Source: Persephonella sp964519345
GTDB lineage: Bacteria; Aquificota; Aquificia; Aquificales; Hydrogenothermaceae
DNA length: 55,920 bases
NCBI GenBank assembly: GCA_964519345.1
Contig: CAZFKX010000029.1
Coordinates: 1-55,920, forward strand
Direction of reading: 5' to 3'
Both the position numbers and the translations under genes were made by a program. Below, one piece after another: positions 15,781 through 23,631 of the stretch. The notes beneath the pieces are model-generated. The model ran no database searches. It saw nothing but the letters and a program-made list of their open reading frames with translations, and was not told where the DNA came from. Position 1 is the first letter of the stretch. Each line of letters begins with the position of its first letter.

Positions 15781-17690
15781 AATGTTTTCTCTATGGTAAG
15801 CGTAATTTTTCTGTCATAAACAGGAATACTTCCTTTTTCTCCAAATACGTTCATATAACCAACTTTAACAGCTCTATTTAAAAGATTTTCACCTTTTATT
15901 TTTACATACCATTCGTATGGAAATCTATAGGAAAGCGCGATGTTGTAGTCAAATCTTTCAGATATCTTTATACCGTAAGGCTCATAGGACTCTCTATATG
16001 TAAGCTCGTTGTACATCTGAAATTTTTTATACTCTGTAAGTATTTTTATATATCCGCCTTTTTGTGGTGAGAATTTCTGTGGTAAATCTTTGTCTGTAAG
16101 CCAGTAGTTTAACTCAAGTTTATTAAAAAGATTAATACTATGAATATACCTTACTGAAAATACATTAAAACGATCTGTATCTTTTTTGTTTATTAGTTCT
16201 CCTGTGTCCGGATCAGCAGTAAACGCATTTTTTACATTACATCTTTTATAGTAGAACTTTAAAACACTGTTTTCCCTTGTATATCTCATTTCGAGAGTTA
16301 ACACATTAACATCTATATCTTCAAGATAGTTGTTTTTTGCTGTTTCAAGGTTATACATTGAAGGTATAATATTGAACTTAGAGAAAAAACCTTTAAAGAC
16401 AAGTTTTTCATTTATAAATGAAACAAATCCTGCTCTCAGATTCAATTTTTTGTGGCTTCTTAAATGGGAATATTTGTGCAGGTCGTATCTGATGCCTCCT
16501 ATTATAAGGTTTTTATTCGTTATGCTGAAACTGTTTTCAAGGTATGCAGAAAAACTTTTATAAAAGTTTACTGTAAAAATATCATCCTTCTTTTCAATGT
16601 TTGATTGGTAAACAGCATAAATATTTTCAGGATCCTGATGGTGGTATTTAAAAAATACACCTGTGAGAAGTTTGTTTTTTTCTGTGCTGAATACCTTCTC
16701 CGTAGTTATGCTGTATTTATGTAGCTTTCTCCTTTCTCTGTAATAAATAATATTATCTGAAGGCTGTATAAGTGGAACAAATAAAATGCCTCCATCATCG
16801 GCACTGTTTTTCTCTCTGTATTTTCTATTGTTGAAATCATAAGCCATGAATATTTTTAAAGATCTGTCTTTTAAAAGCCTTTGTGAGAATGATATAAAAC
16901 CGTCCTGAGATCTCATCTCACCTTCATCCGGACTTTTGTCAGCTGAAAAACCTGAGAATATACCTCTATTCACATCTGAAAAGGAGATTTCCAAAATAGA
17001 ATCGTAATAGTTATACTTGAGGAAAAAATGTGTTCTCTCTTGATCTCTGTTTATTTTTTTGTTGTTAACGATAGGTGAGCTGAAATTTAGATAGGATCTG
17101 TTCAACATCAAGAGAAAAGAGCTGTATCTGTTTAACTGTTTTGCCTCTAAAAAGTTTATTGTAAAACCTTTTTTGGTATCAATTGAGAATCTTCCCCTTG
17201 TTGCGTTTTCCCTTTTTGGATCTTTCGTGTACATTTTTATTATCATCTGAGAGGGTTGGTTTGACACAGATATAGCACCAAGGGAGCAGTATATTTCTAC
17301 ATGATCGATACTGTCTAAAGGATAGTTGTCGTAAATAAGAAATGGACTTGACGTATGAATAGAGCTAACTTCGTGATCGTCAATATAAAGTCTGTAGATT
17401 ATCGGAATTGATGGTGCTGTACCTGGAAGGCCCATACTTTTAATTCCAAGACTATTTAGTAAAAAGTTTGTTAATGGAAATGATCTTAAAAGATCTCCAA
17501 GGGTATAAGCCTGCATTATCTCAAGATCTTTTCTTGTGAAAACTATCAGATGTCCAAGACTTTCTTTTTTTGTTTTATTTGAAAGATCAGCCTTTTCCTC
17601 ATATTTTTTAAGAAGAGATCTGAGATCTTCTCCATAGGAGACAAGCGAATACGTCAGAAAAAGAATAATTCCAAAAGCTCTATACATCAT
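15777..17690 (-). CDS. TonB-dependent-receptor-like outer-membrane protein
   Basis: 637 residues. Signal peptide (to about residue 20), then a plug-like domain: LIVFTRKDLEIMQAYTLGDLLRSFPL, RLYIDDHEVSS and the DSIDHVEIYCSLGAISV segment seen in receptor plugs. The remainder is long amphipathic beta strands ending in ITLTIEKTF, with the terminal Phe of outer-membrane barrels. I see no clear TonB box; the N-terminus after the signal is a charged helix, so it may sense and not import. First gene of the overlapping unit with the periplasmic protein and GGDEF-EAL enzyme. Confidence 0.75.
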   Translation of the reverse strand: MMYRAFGIILFLTYSLVSYGEDLRSLLKKYEEKADLSNKTKKESLGHLIVFTRKDLEIMQAYTLGDLLRSFPLTNFLLNSLGIKSMGLPGTAPSIPIIYRLYIDDHEVSSIHTSSPFLIYDNYPLDSIDHVEIYCSLGAISVSNQPSQMIIKMYTKDPKRENATRGRFSIDTKKGFTINFLEAKQLNRYSSFLLMLNRSYLNFSSPIVNNKKINRDQERTHFFLKYNYYDSILEISFSDVNRGIFSGFSADKSPDEGEMRSQDGFISFSQRLLKDRSLKIFMAYDFNNRKYREKNSADDGGILFVPLIQPSDNIIYYRERRKLHKYSITTEKVFSTEKNKLLTGVFFKYHHQDPENIYAVYQSNIEKKDDIFTVNFYKSFSAYLENSFSITNKNLIIGGIRYDLHKYSHLRSHKKLNLRAGFVSFINEKLVFKGFFSKFNIIPSMYNLETAKNNYLEDIDVNVLTLEMRYTRENSVLKFYYKRCNVKNAFTADPDTGELINKKDTDRFNVFSVRYIHSINLFNKLELNYWLTDKDLPQKFSPQKGGYIKILTEYKKFQMYNELTYRESYEPYGIKISERFDYNIALSYRFPYEWYVKIKGENLLNRAVKVGYMNVFGEKGSIPVYDRKITLTIEKTF

Positions 17691-17791
17691 ATTAACCTTT
17701 TTTAATCCTGATTATTACAATTATCGTTCAATTAATCGTATTTCTTTAAAAGGAAAACAGCAGAGACCTCTGACTAAAAGATCTGAAGGGA

Positions 17792-18097
17792 TTATAGAAG
17801 TTCCTGTTTATGTTTACTGTCTTTAAGAAATTCAGAAGATCTTGTTCCAACTATATACGTGTAGTCATCCTCCTCATACTGGTATATTGATATTACCCAT
17901 GGAGAAAGCACCATTGCATTTGGATCTGCTGTAAAAATTTTGTAAATGGTAGTCATACTTGTAACAAGAAAGTTTTGAATGTAAGATACATTCAGCTTAT
18001 CAAAGTCCGGAAATATTTTTATAGTCTCACCGTATGCATACAGATGAAGAGCAGTCAATACATCTATCGTGATATAAAAATATCTTTTAATACTCAT
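17792..18097 (-). CDS. Small secreted hypothetical protein (DUF302-like tail)
   Basis: 101 residues with an N-terminal hydrophobic stretch that may be an imperfect signal peptide. The middle, KIFTADPNAMVLSPWVISIY, followed by a Tyr-rich EEDDYTYIVG strand, resembles the second half of DUF302 proteins, but the first half of that domain is short. It lies 13 bp after the porin gene on the same strand. Could be a shortened gene. Function unknown. Confidence 0.45.
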   Translation of the reverse strand: MSIKRYFYITIDVLTALHLYAYGETIKIFPDFDKLNVSYIQNFLVTSMTTIYKIFTADPNAMVLSPWVISIYQYEEDDYTYIVGTRSSEFLKDSKHKQELL

Positions 18098-18110
18098 AGC
18101 GTCCTTCTGG

Positions 18111-19313
18111 TTAATAGATAAACTGGAATCCTAAACCGATATAAGAAAAATCTTTATTCTTGTTCTTACCCCAAACATAGTGAAGGTTAAGTTTCAGTTT
18201 GTTTTTATTTATCAGATAGTTTATCCCTAAATCGTAAACTTCTTTATCGGAAGCGATACTGAGAGTGTTTTTGTCAGCATTCTCTTTTGAAGCCATTACA
18301 GACGGCTGTATGATCTGGCCGTTATCCAGTTTTATATTGTAACCAAGTTTTACAGACCAGATTGTGTCTGTAGAGTCTTGATTTCCAACTTCTCTATAAA
18401 GCCAGTCATACTCAGCATTAAAATCAACAGAACCATAGTTTGCAAGAATATCAACAGCATATATACCGTTTTTATCAAATATATCTGTTTTTCCCTGATA
18501 AGTATAGTTAAGACCTATTGTCGTTCCATTTCTTTTGCCGTAATATGTTTGTGTGTAGCCCATTTTGTATTTCTTCATCTCTGGGTCACCGATTGTAAAT
18601 GCAAATCTTAAAGCATACATCGGAGACCAGTTTTTTCCGTCGCCAACTGTTGGTTGTTTTGATCCTGTACTATTACCTGTAATATTTTTATGGTTTGTGT
18701 CAAAAATACCTGCGTTGTAGTTAAAACTCCATCCCTTTCCAACCTTCAGTCCACCTAAATTTATACCTGTTTCCCTTCCAGAACTCCTTCCTACTATATG
18801 TTTTCTAAAATCAAAGTTTGGAAGTGATTTTTGAAAAGATATCACTTTAAATGCTGTTGTTATACTCTCCTTTCCAACCTGAGGTCTAAAGTATCCTATT
18901 GATATATTTGCCAATTCCTTATCAAGATGCCATGTCCAGACAGCATCCCATATGTAGAACTCTCTATTTTCTGTACCATCATTTCCCTCTCCTGCTGTAG
19001 TATTAGGCGTTCCTGTTCCTGCAGTGTACTCATTTTTTCCAAGATTGTCGTATGCAAACCATACTTTAAATGAAATATCTTTTCTTATATGTCCTTTAAC
19101 TCCAAATCTACCTCTCCTGATATAGATATCATTTCTTGAGTCCATATCTGGATTTACAGCATCATTTTCCAGCGTGTAGATATTCCAGATCTGAACCATC
19201 TGAAATATCTCTAAATCCTTTCCATCTCCAAAGTAAAATTTAGGTGCTGCTGAAGCTGGGATCGCAAGAATAACTGGTAAAGCAAAACCTGATATTAAAA
19301 CCGTTTTGTTCAT
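18111..19313 (-). CDS. OprO/OprP-type outer-membrane porin
   Basis: 400 residues. Signal peptide MNKTVLISGFALPVILAIPASAA, followed by DSRNDIYIRRGRFGVKGHI, typical of the phosphate-selective porin O/P family. Alternating beta strands end in YIGLGFQFIY with a terminal aromatic residue. It forms a trimeric diffusion channel in the outer membrane; family members take anions or are general porins, so phosphate specificity is not claimed. AAGGAGG precedes the start. Probably highly expressed. Confidence 0.82.
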   Translation of the reverse strand: MNKTVLISGFALPVILAIPASAAPKFYFGDGKDLEIFQMVQIWNIYTLENDAVNPDMDSRNDIYIRRGRFGVKGHIRKDISFKVWFAYDNLGKNEYTAGTGTPNTTAGEGNDGTENREFYIWDAVWTWHLDKELANISIGYFRPQVGKESITTAFKVISFQKSLPNFDFRKHIVGRSSGRETGINLGGLKVGKGWSFNYNAGIFDTNHKNITGNSTGSKQPTVGDGKNWSPMYALRFAFTIGDPEMKKYKMGYTQTYYGKRNGTTIGLNYTYQGKTDIFDKNGIYAVDILANYGSVDFNAEYDWLYREVGNQDSTDTIWSVKLGYNIKLDNGQIIQPSVMASKENADKNTLSIASDKEVYDLGINYLINKNKLKLNLHYVWGKNKNKDFSYIGLGFQFIY

Positions 19314-19485
19314 ATAGATACCTCCTTATCACTCTGGCATTATCTCATAAATGATTTTTCAAAATTAACATAATCCATATATTTTATAGTCTTATTTTTC
19401 GTGAAGGAACAGGGGTGAAAAGTTTATAAAGGTAAAAACAGCTTATGACGAAAAATAAGATGGAACTGGAACTGTTTTTCTTATC
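19314..19485. other. Intergenic stretch, porin promoter side
   Basis: No gene found. The left part should hold the porin promoter (minus strand). The right part, from about 19420, is likely the decayed continuation of the kinase remnant that follows: a TAYDEK segment just before an in-frame TAA at 19456-19458 lies in the remnant's frame. Confidence 0.4.
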
Positions 19486-19656
19486 GTTGAAGACAGTGGA
19501 ATAGGAATAAAAAGGGAGCATTCTTTTACAACAAAACCTATTGGAACGGGTCTTGGTCTTCCTATGGTCTATAAGATAATTTTCAGTCATAGTGGTATTA
19601 TAGATGTTAGTTCAGAGTATGTAAGGGAAGTATATTTAGGATTGAGTTCAGGATAG
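19486..19656 (+). pseudogene. Histidine-kinase ATPase domain remnant
   Basis: This frame reads VEDSGIGIKREHSFTTKPIG, then TGLGLPMVYKIIFSHSGIID, which are the G1 box (DxGxGI), F box and G2 box (GTGLGL) of a sensor kinase HATPase domain. It runs a few codons further upstream to a TAA at 19456-19458, and there is no room for an H box or sensor. The residues between the G1 and F boxes are deleted. It ends just before the lytic transglycosylase start and is not expected to be functional. Confidence 0.7.
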
Positions 19657-19657
19657 A

Positions 19658-21448
19658 TTGATGATTGTTATTGTATTTCTTGTTCTTTTTTCCTTTTCTT
19701 TTTCTTTTGAAGTTTGTGTTGATATATTCAACAAGGAAAGATATATTAGAGCGGATAGATGTTTTTCTAAAATAGGTAAAAGAAGTGTATTCTATCCTTA
19801 TGCAGTATATTACAGAATTTTAATTGGGTCTATTAATGACTATCTGGATAAAGATCTGGAAGATCAGTTGAAAAAACTTGATCAATATGCTATTACACAT
19901 TATGGTTTTCTTATTCTCTCAAGATATTACTTAAAGGAAGACATTTTTAAGGCTTTGAGATACATAGAAAGGGTTGATAAAAAAGCTCTTTTAAAGGAAG
20001 ATATACCATATTACCTTTATATCAAATCTGAGATTTATAGATCTTTAGGCAATAAAGAAAAATACCTTCATATAAAGAAAAAACTTGCAACCCAGTACAC
20101 ATATGATAGATATTACGGACTTAGATCATTTTTTGATATAAAGGATAGACTTTCGGAAAAAGAGATTTACACAGTTGTGGATACGCTATCCTCCTTTAGA
20201 ATGTATAAAAGAGCATTAAAAATACTTTCTTTAGTGCCGTACTCACAGAAATATTTATATTACAGAACTGTTTTGAATGTGAAAATGAGAAATTATGGGG
20301 AGGCTGAGAAATATTTTTATCTCATAGATAGTAAATCAAAGTGGTACCCGAAAGCTGTTTACTCAATGATTATATTCAATCATTCAGATTATAAAAAGCA
20401 GAAACGCTTTTTCAAGATTCTGTTGAAAACAGGAAAAAGAAAGCTAATAAATAAAGCGGCACACAAACTTATGAAGAAAAGTTTTTATAGAAAAAAGTAC
20501 AAAGATTTTGATTATTTTGCTTCATTTATTGATAGAAATTTCAGGTATTACTCGGATAAAGTTTGGTTTACTTTTTTGAAAGAATACAGGTTGGGAAATT
20601 ATAAAAAAGCGTCAGGTATTTTAGAGAAAAATATTAAAGTTTTTTCAGATAAAGCGAAAATATATTACTGGCTTTATTTAACCTACAGATACATAGACGG
20701 AAAAAAGTCAGAGTTCTATCTTGAAAAAGCTTCGTCTTTGAAAAACAACAGTTTTTACTCTTTATGGGCAAAAGAAAAAAAAGATATAAGAAAAGTGGCA
20801 ATCAAAGTGGTAACTTTCTTAAACACAGAACTGGATGATAGATTAAAGCTTATAAAGGAGCTGAAGTTAAGAGGCTTTTACAGGGAAAGCTATACAGAAG
20901 CGCTTTATTATAAGAAGACAGGAGATATATTTAAACTTTACAGGGTTTTCCCTGAACTTACAGCAAGGAATTTTGCATTAAAGAATAAATTTTATTCACT
21001 TTCTTATCCCAAACCTTTTAACAGAATAGAAACAGATAATATTGTTTACAGCATTATGAGACAAGAGAGTTTTTTTGATGCCTATGCTATTTCAAGATCA
21101 AATGCAGTAGGTCTTATGCAGATTATACCGCCGACGGCAAAATGGATAGCTGAAAAAAAAGGATATAAAAATTTTGATATTACTGATCTTTTTAAACCAG
21201 AAATTAATATAGAGTTTGGCAAATGGTATATATACTATCTGTTAAAAAAGTTTAAAGGAAACCTTTTCTATGCCATAGCTTCTTATAACGGTGGAGAGGT
21301 AATAGTCAAAAAAGTGTTAAAAAACAATAATATAGAGGATATAGCTGAGTTTATAGAATATATACCTTATAATGAAACAAGAAATTATGTGAAAAAGGTT
21401 TATAGAAATCTTATTATTTATAATTATAAATATCCTTCAAAGAGGTAG
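19658..21448 (+). CDS. Soluble lytic murein transglycosylase (Slt70-like)
   Basis: 596 residues. Hydrophobic signal sequence at the N-terminus, about 400 residues of repeated helical pairs (a superhelical, TPR-like arm, as in Slt70), then the catalytic domain from about 455: IMRQESFFDAYAISRSNAVGLMQIIP with the catalytic Glu, and later AIASYNGGE. It cleaves peptidoglycan glycan strands in the periplasm to give anhydromuropeptides. Very Lys- and Tyr-rich for its family. It is 2 bp upstream of ribE. Confidence 0.9.
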   Translation: MMIVIVFLVLFSFSFSFEVCVDIFNKERYIRADRCFSKIGKRSVFYPYAVYYRILIGSINDYLDKDLEDQLKKLDQYAITHYGFLILSRYYLKEDIFKALRYIERVDKKALLKEDIPYYLYIKSEIYRSLGNKEKYLHIKKKLATQYTYDRYYGLRSFFDIKDRLSEKEIYTVVDTLSSFRMYKRALKILSLVPYSQKYLYYRTVLNVKMRNYGEAEKYFYLIDSKSKWYPKAVYSMIIFNHSDYKKQKRFFKILLKTGKRKLINKAAHKLMKKSFYRKKYKDFDYFASFIDRNFRYYSDKVWFTFLKEYRLGNYKKASGILEKNIKVFSDKAKIYYWLYLTYRYIDGKKSEFYLEKASSLKNNSFYSLWAKEKKDIRKVAIKVVTFLNTELDDRLKLIKELKLRGFYRESYTEALYYKKTGDIFKLYRVFPELTARNFALKNKFYSLSYPKPFNRIETDNIVYSIMRQESFFDAYAISRSNAVGLMQIIPPTAKWIAEKKGYKNFDITDLFKPEINIEFGKWYIYYLLKKFKGNLFYAIASYNGGEVIVKKVLKNNNIEDIAEFIEYIPYNETRNYVKKVYRNLIIYNYKYPSKR

Positions 21449-21450
21449 AT

Positions 21451-22089
21451 ATGTTTACAGGTCTTATAGAAGAAGTTGGCAAGGTGAAAAGTATATCCCA
21501 TAAATCTGGGGGGATTAGTATAGACGTAGAAGCAATAAAAGTACTGGAAGGAACCAAAATAGGAGATAGTATAGCTATAAATGGTGTATGCCTTACAGTA
21601 GTTCAGTTATATAAAAACGGGTTTTCCTTTGATGTATCACAGGAAACTTTAAATAGAAGTAATTTAAAGAATTCAAAAGTTGGAGATTATCTTAATCTTG
21701 AAAGGGCTATGAGAGTATCTGACAGGCTTGGGGGACATATTGTTCAGGGACATGTGGACAGCATTGGAAAAATTACAGATATAACCCCTTATGGAGAGCA
21801 TACAGAGTTCAAAATTCAAATACCTGACGGATATAAACATCTGATTGTTGAAAAAGGTTCTATAGCTATAGACGGTATAAGTCTTACTATAAACACCATA
21901 GAAAACAGTACTATCTCTATAAACATAATTCCCCATACAATTGAAAACACAAATCTCAAACACAGAAAAGTGGGAGACAGTGTCAATATTGAATTTGATA
22001 TAATTGGTAAATATATTTGGAGTATGCTTGAAAAGGTAGGTTTATCAAATAAAAGAGATAGCCTTGAAAATCTCTTAAGCAGATTTTAA
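21451..22089 (+). CDS. ribE: Riboflavin synthase alpha chain
   Basis: 212 residues, two homologous lumazine-binding halves. It opens MFTGLIEEVGKV, the first half has SIAINGVCLTV and LGGHIVQGHVD, and the second repeats IDGISLTIN and IPHTIENTNL. It dismutates two 6,7-dimethyl-8-ribityllumazines to riboflavin. Another riboflavin gene, ribD, is 7.5 kb away on the other strand, so the pathway is scattered. AGAGG precedes the ATG. Confidence 0.95.
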   Translation: MFTGLIEEVGKVKSISHKSGGISIDVEAIKVLEGTKIGDSIAINGVCLTVVQLYKNGFSFDVSQETLNRSNLKNSKVGDYLNLERAMRVSDRLGGHIVQGHVDSIGKITDITPYGEHTEFKIQIPDGYKHLIVEKGSIAIDGISLTINTIENSTISINIIPHTIENTNLKHRKVGDSVNIEFDIIGKYIWSMLEKVGLSNKRDSLENLLSRF

Positions 22090-22123
22090 GATTAATTTCT
22101 GATCCTTTTTAACAGGACTTAAA

Positions 22124-23284
22124 TTGAGAAATAAAAACAACAAAAAAGAAAAACATTACGGAAACGTTAGGCCAAAAAATTATAGAGCTATTTATGAGGA
22201 AAAATTTTACAATATTCTTTTCCAGCTTAGATATCCATTAATGACTGTTATTTTTTTCACAACATTAGGCGTTATTATGCTTATGATCATAAACAACAAA
22301 AGCGATGGACAGAGTGTTCTTAACTATTTTTTCCATACGGTTATTACTTTCTCGACAGTTGGATATACAGAAGGTTACGGAACAGAAAATGTCAACCTGA
22401 ACAGATTTTTCTCAACGCTATTTATAATGATAAGTATTCCTCTTGTCTATATTTATGGACTTGTTACAACCGTAAATGTTTTTTTAAACAGCAATATTAC
22501 AGAAATATTCAGATACTGGAGGATGTATAAAGCTATGGATCAGCTTAAAGGTCATTATATAGTCTGTAGATTCAATGGGATAACAAGGGAATTGATGAAA
22601 AATCTTAAGAAAAGAGGAATAAAGTATGTTCTTGTTGAACCTGATCCAGCCCTTGAAGAAGATATAAAAAATTTTGGTGTTGAATATTACGTTATAGACG
22701 AACCTCACAAAAGAAGTGTTCTTCTTGGGGTTGGAATAGAAAGAGCAAAAGGCGTGATATCAGCATTTGAAGAAAACACTCAGGATCTTTCGGTTATCGT
22801 TACGGCAAGACTTATAAGACCAGATAGGGATAAATTTTCTATATTTGCAACAGCAACAACGGAAGGAGCTGCTGAAAAGATGAGGTTGTTAGGTGCAACG
22901 GAAGTAATAGTACCGGATGTGGCAGTTGGAAGAAGAATGTCCTCATTTGTTCTTCATCCTCCTTCTCCAACTTTAAGCGGTTTTCTTGAGAAAATAGCTT
23001 ACGGAGAAAGAACCGATATAGATATTATAGAAGTAAAAGTTGACCAACAGTCTGATCTTATTGGAAAAAAACTTAAGGATATAAGAATGAGACAGGAGAC
23101 AGGAGCAACAATTGTAGCTATTGTCAGGGCTGATGGTAAAATGAAAATAGCACCTTCAGGTGATGCTGAGATAAAATTGGGAGACTCGCTTATAATATTT
23201 GGGCATCCAAAAGCTTTGAGAAGAGCCGAAGAGTTTTTCGAAAGTCATATTGTACAAAATAAAGAAGGAGATAAAGTATCATGA
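22124..23284 (+). CDS. Two-TM RCK potassium channel with unusual filter
   Basis: 386 residues. Two membrane helices (about 37-57 and 92-112) flank a pore loop reading TVITFSTVGYTEGYG (filter 78-86). The canonical K+ filter is TVGYGD; here Tyr-Thr-Glu-Gly-Tyr-Gly follows Gly. A TrkA-N/RCK domain follows (YIVCRFNGITREL, which lacks the full GxGxxG) and then a TrkA-C domain from about 300 (DLIGKKLKDIRMRQETGATI). The start is TTG with a weak AGGAC. It overlaps the next gene as ATGA. Ligand binding by the altered Rossmann loop is uncertain. Confidence 0.85.
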   Translation: MRNKNNKKEKHYGNVRPKNYRAIYEEKFYNILFQLRYPLMTVIFFTTLGVIMLMIINNKSDGQSVLNYFFHTVITFSTVGYTEGYGTENVNLNRFFSTLFIMISIPLVYIYGLVTTVNVFLNSNITEIFRYWRMYKAMDQLKGHYIVCRFNGITRELMKNLKKRGIKYVLVEPDPALEEDIKNFGVEYYVIDEPHKRSVLLGVGIERAKGVISAFEENTQDLSVIVTARLIRPDRDKFSIFATATTEGAAEKMRLLGATEVIVPDVAVGRRMSSFVLHPPSPTLSGFLEKIAYGERTDIDIIEVKVDQQSDLIGKKLKDIRMRQETGATIVAIVRADGKMKIAPSGDAEIKLGDSLIIFGHPKALRRAEEFFESHIVQNKEGDKVS

Positions 23285-23631
23285 TAAACTGGGGAAAAGT
23301 ATGGTCTGATTTCTTTATCTTTCTTGCACTTACAAGTAATGTTGGTTTTATATTCAGTCATGATCCTTATCAGCTTATTATAGCTATAGGTGTAAACCTT
23401 CTTGCAACTGTTTTAAAGTTTGGCGCAAAAAAAATACTTGCTGCAGAGCTTCTTGCAACAGCTCTTGTTGCTGATCTACATCTTATACCTGCGACAATTC
23501 TTTATTTTATGGAATTTCACGTACCACTTGCTATTGGTCTTGCTATAGGGGCGGCTGTAGCAAATGTTATATCAATTATTATGCTTATTATTGAAATAAT
23601 ATTTGAATACTTAAAAGAAGAAGAGATCTAA
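23281..23631 (+). CDS. Small membrane protein coupled to the K+ channel (DUF6394-like)
   Basis: 116 residues with three to four predicted membrane segments: DFFIFLALTSNVGFIFS, LIIAIGVNLLATVLKF, a central LLATALVADLHLIPATILYF and a long C-terminal helix. It resembles the small DUF6394 family from memory. It overlaps the channel gene by four bases, so it is translationally coupled and may be a channel subunit or assembly factor. It converges on the DNA ligase gene with a 4-base overlap. Confidence 0.65.
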   Translation: MINWGKVWSDFFIFLALTSNVGFIFSHDPYQLIIAIGVNLLATVLKFGAKKILAAELLATALVADLHLIPATILYFMEFHVPLAIGLAIGAAVANVISIIMLIIEIIFEYLKEEEI

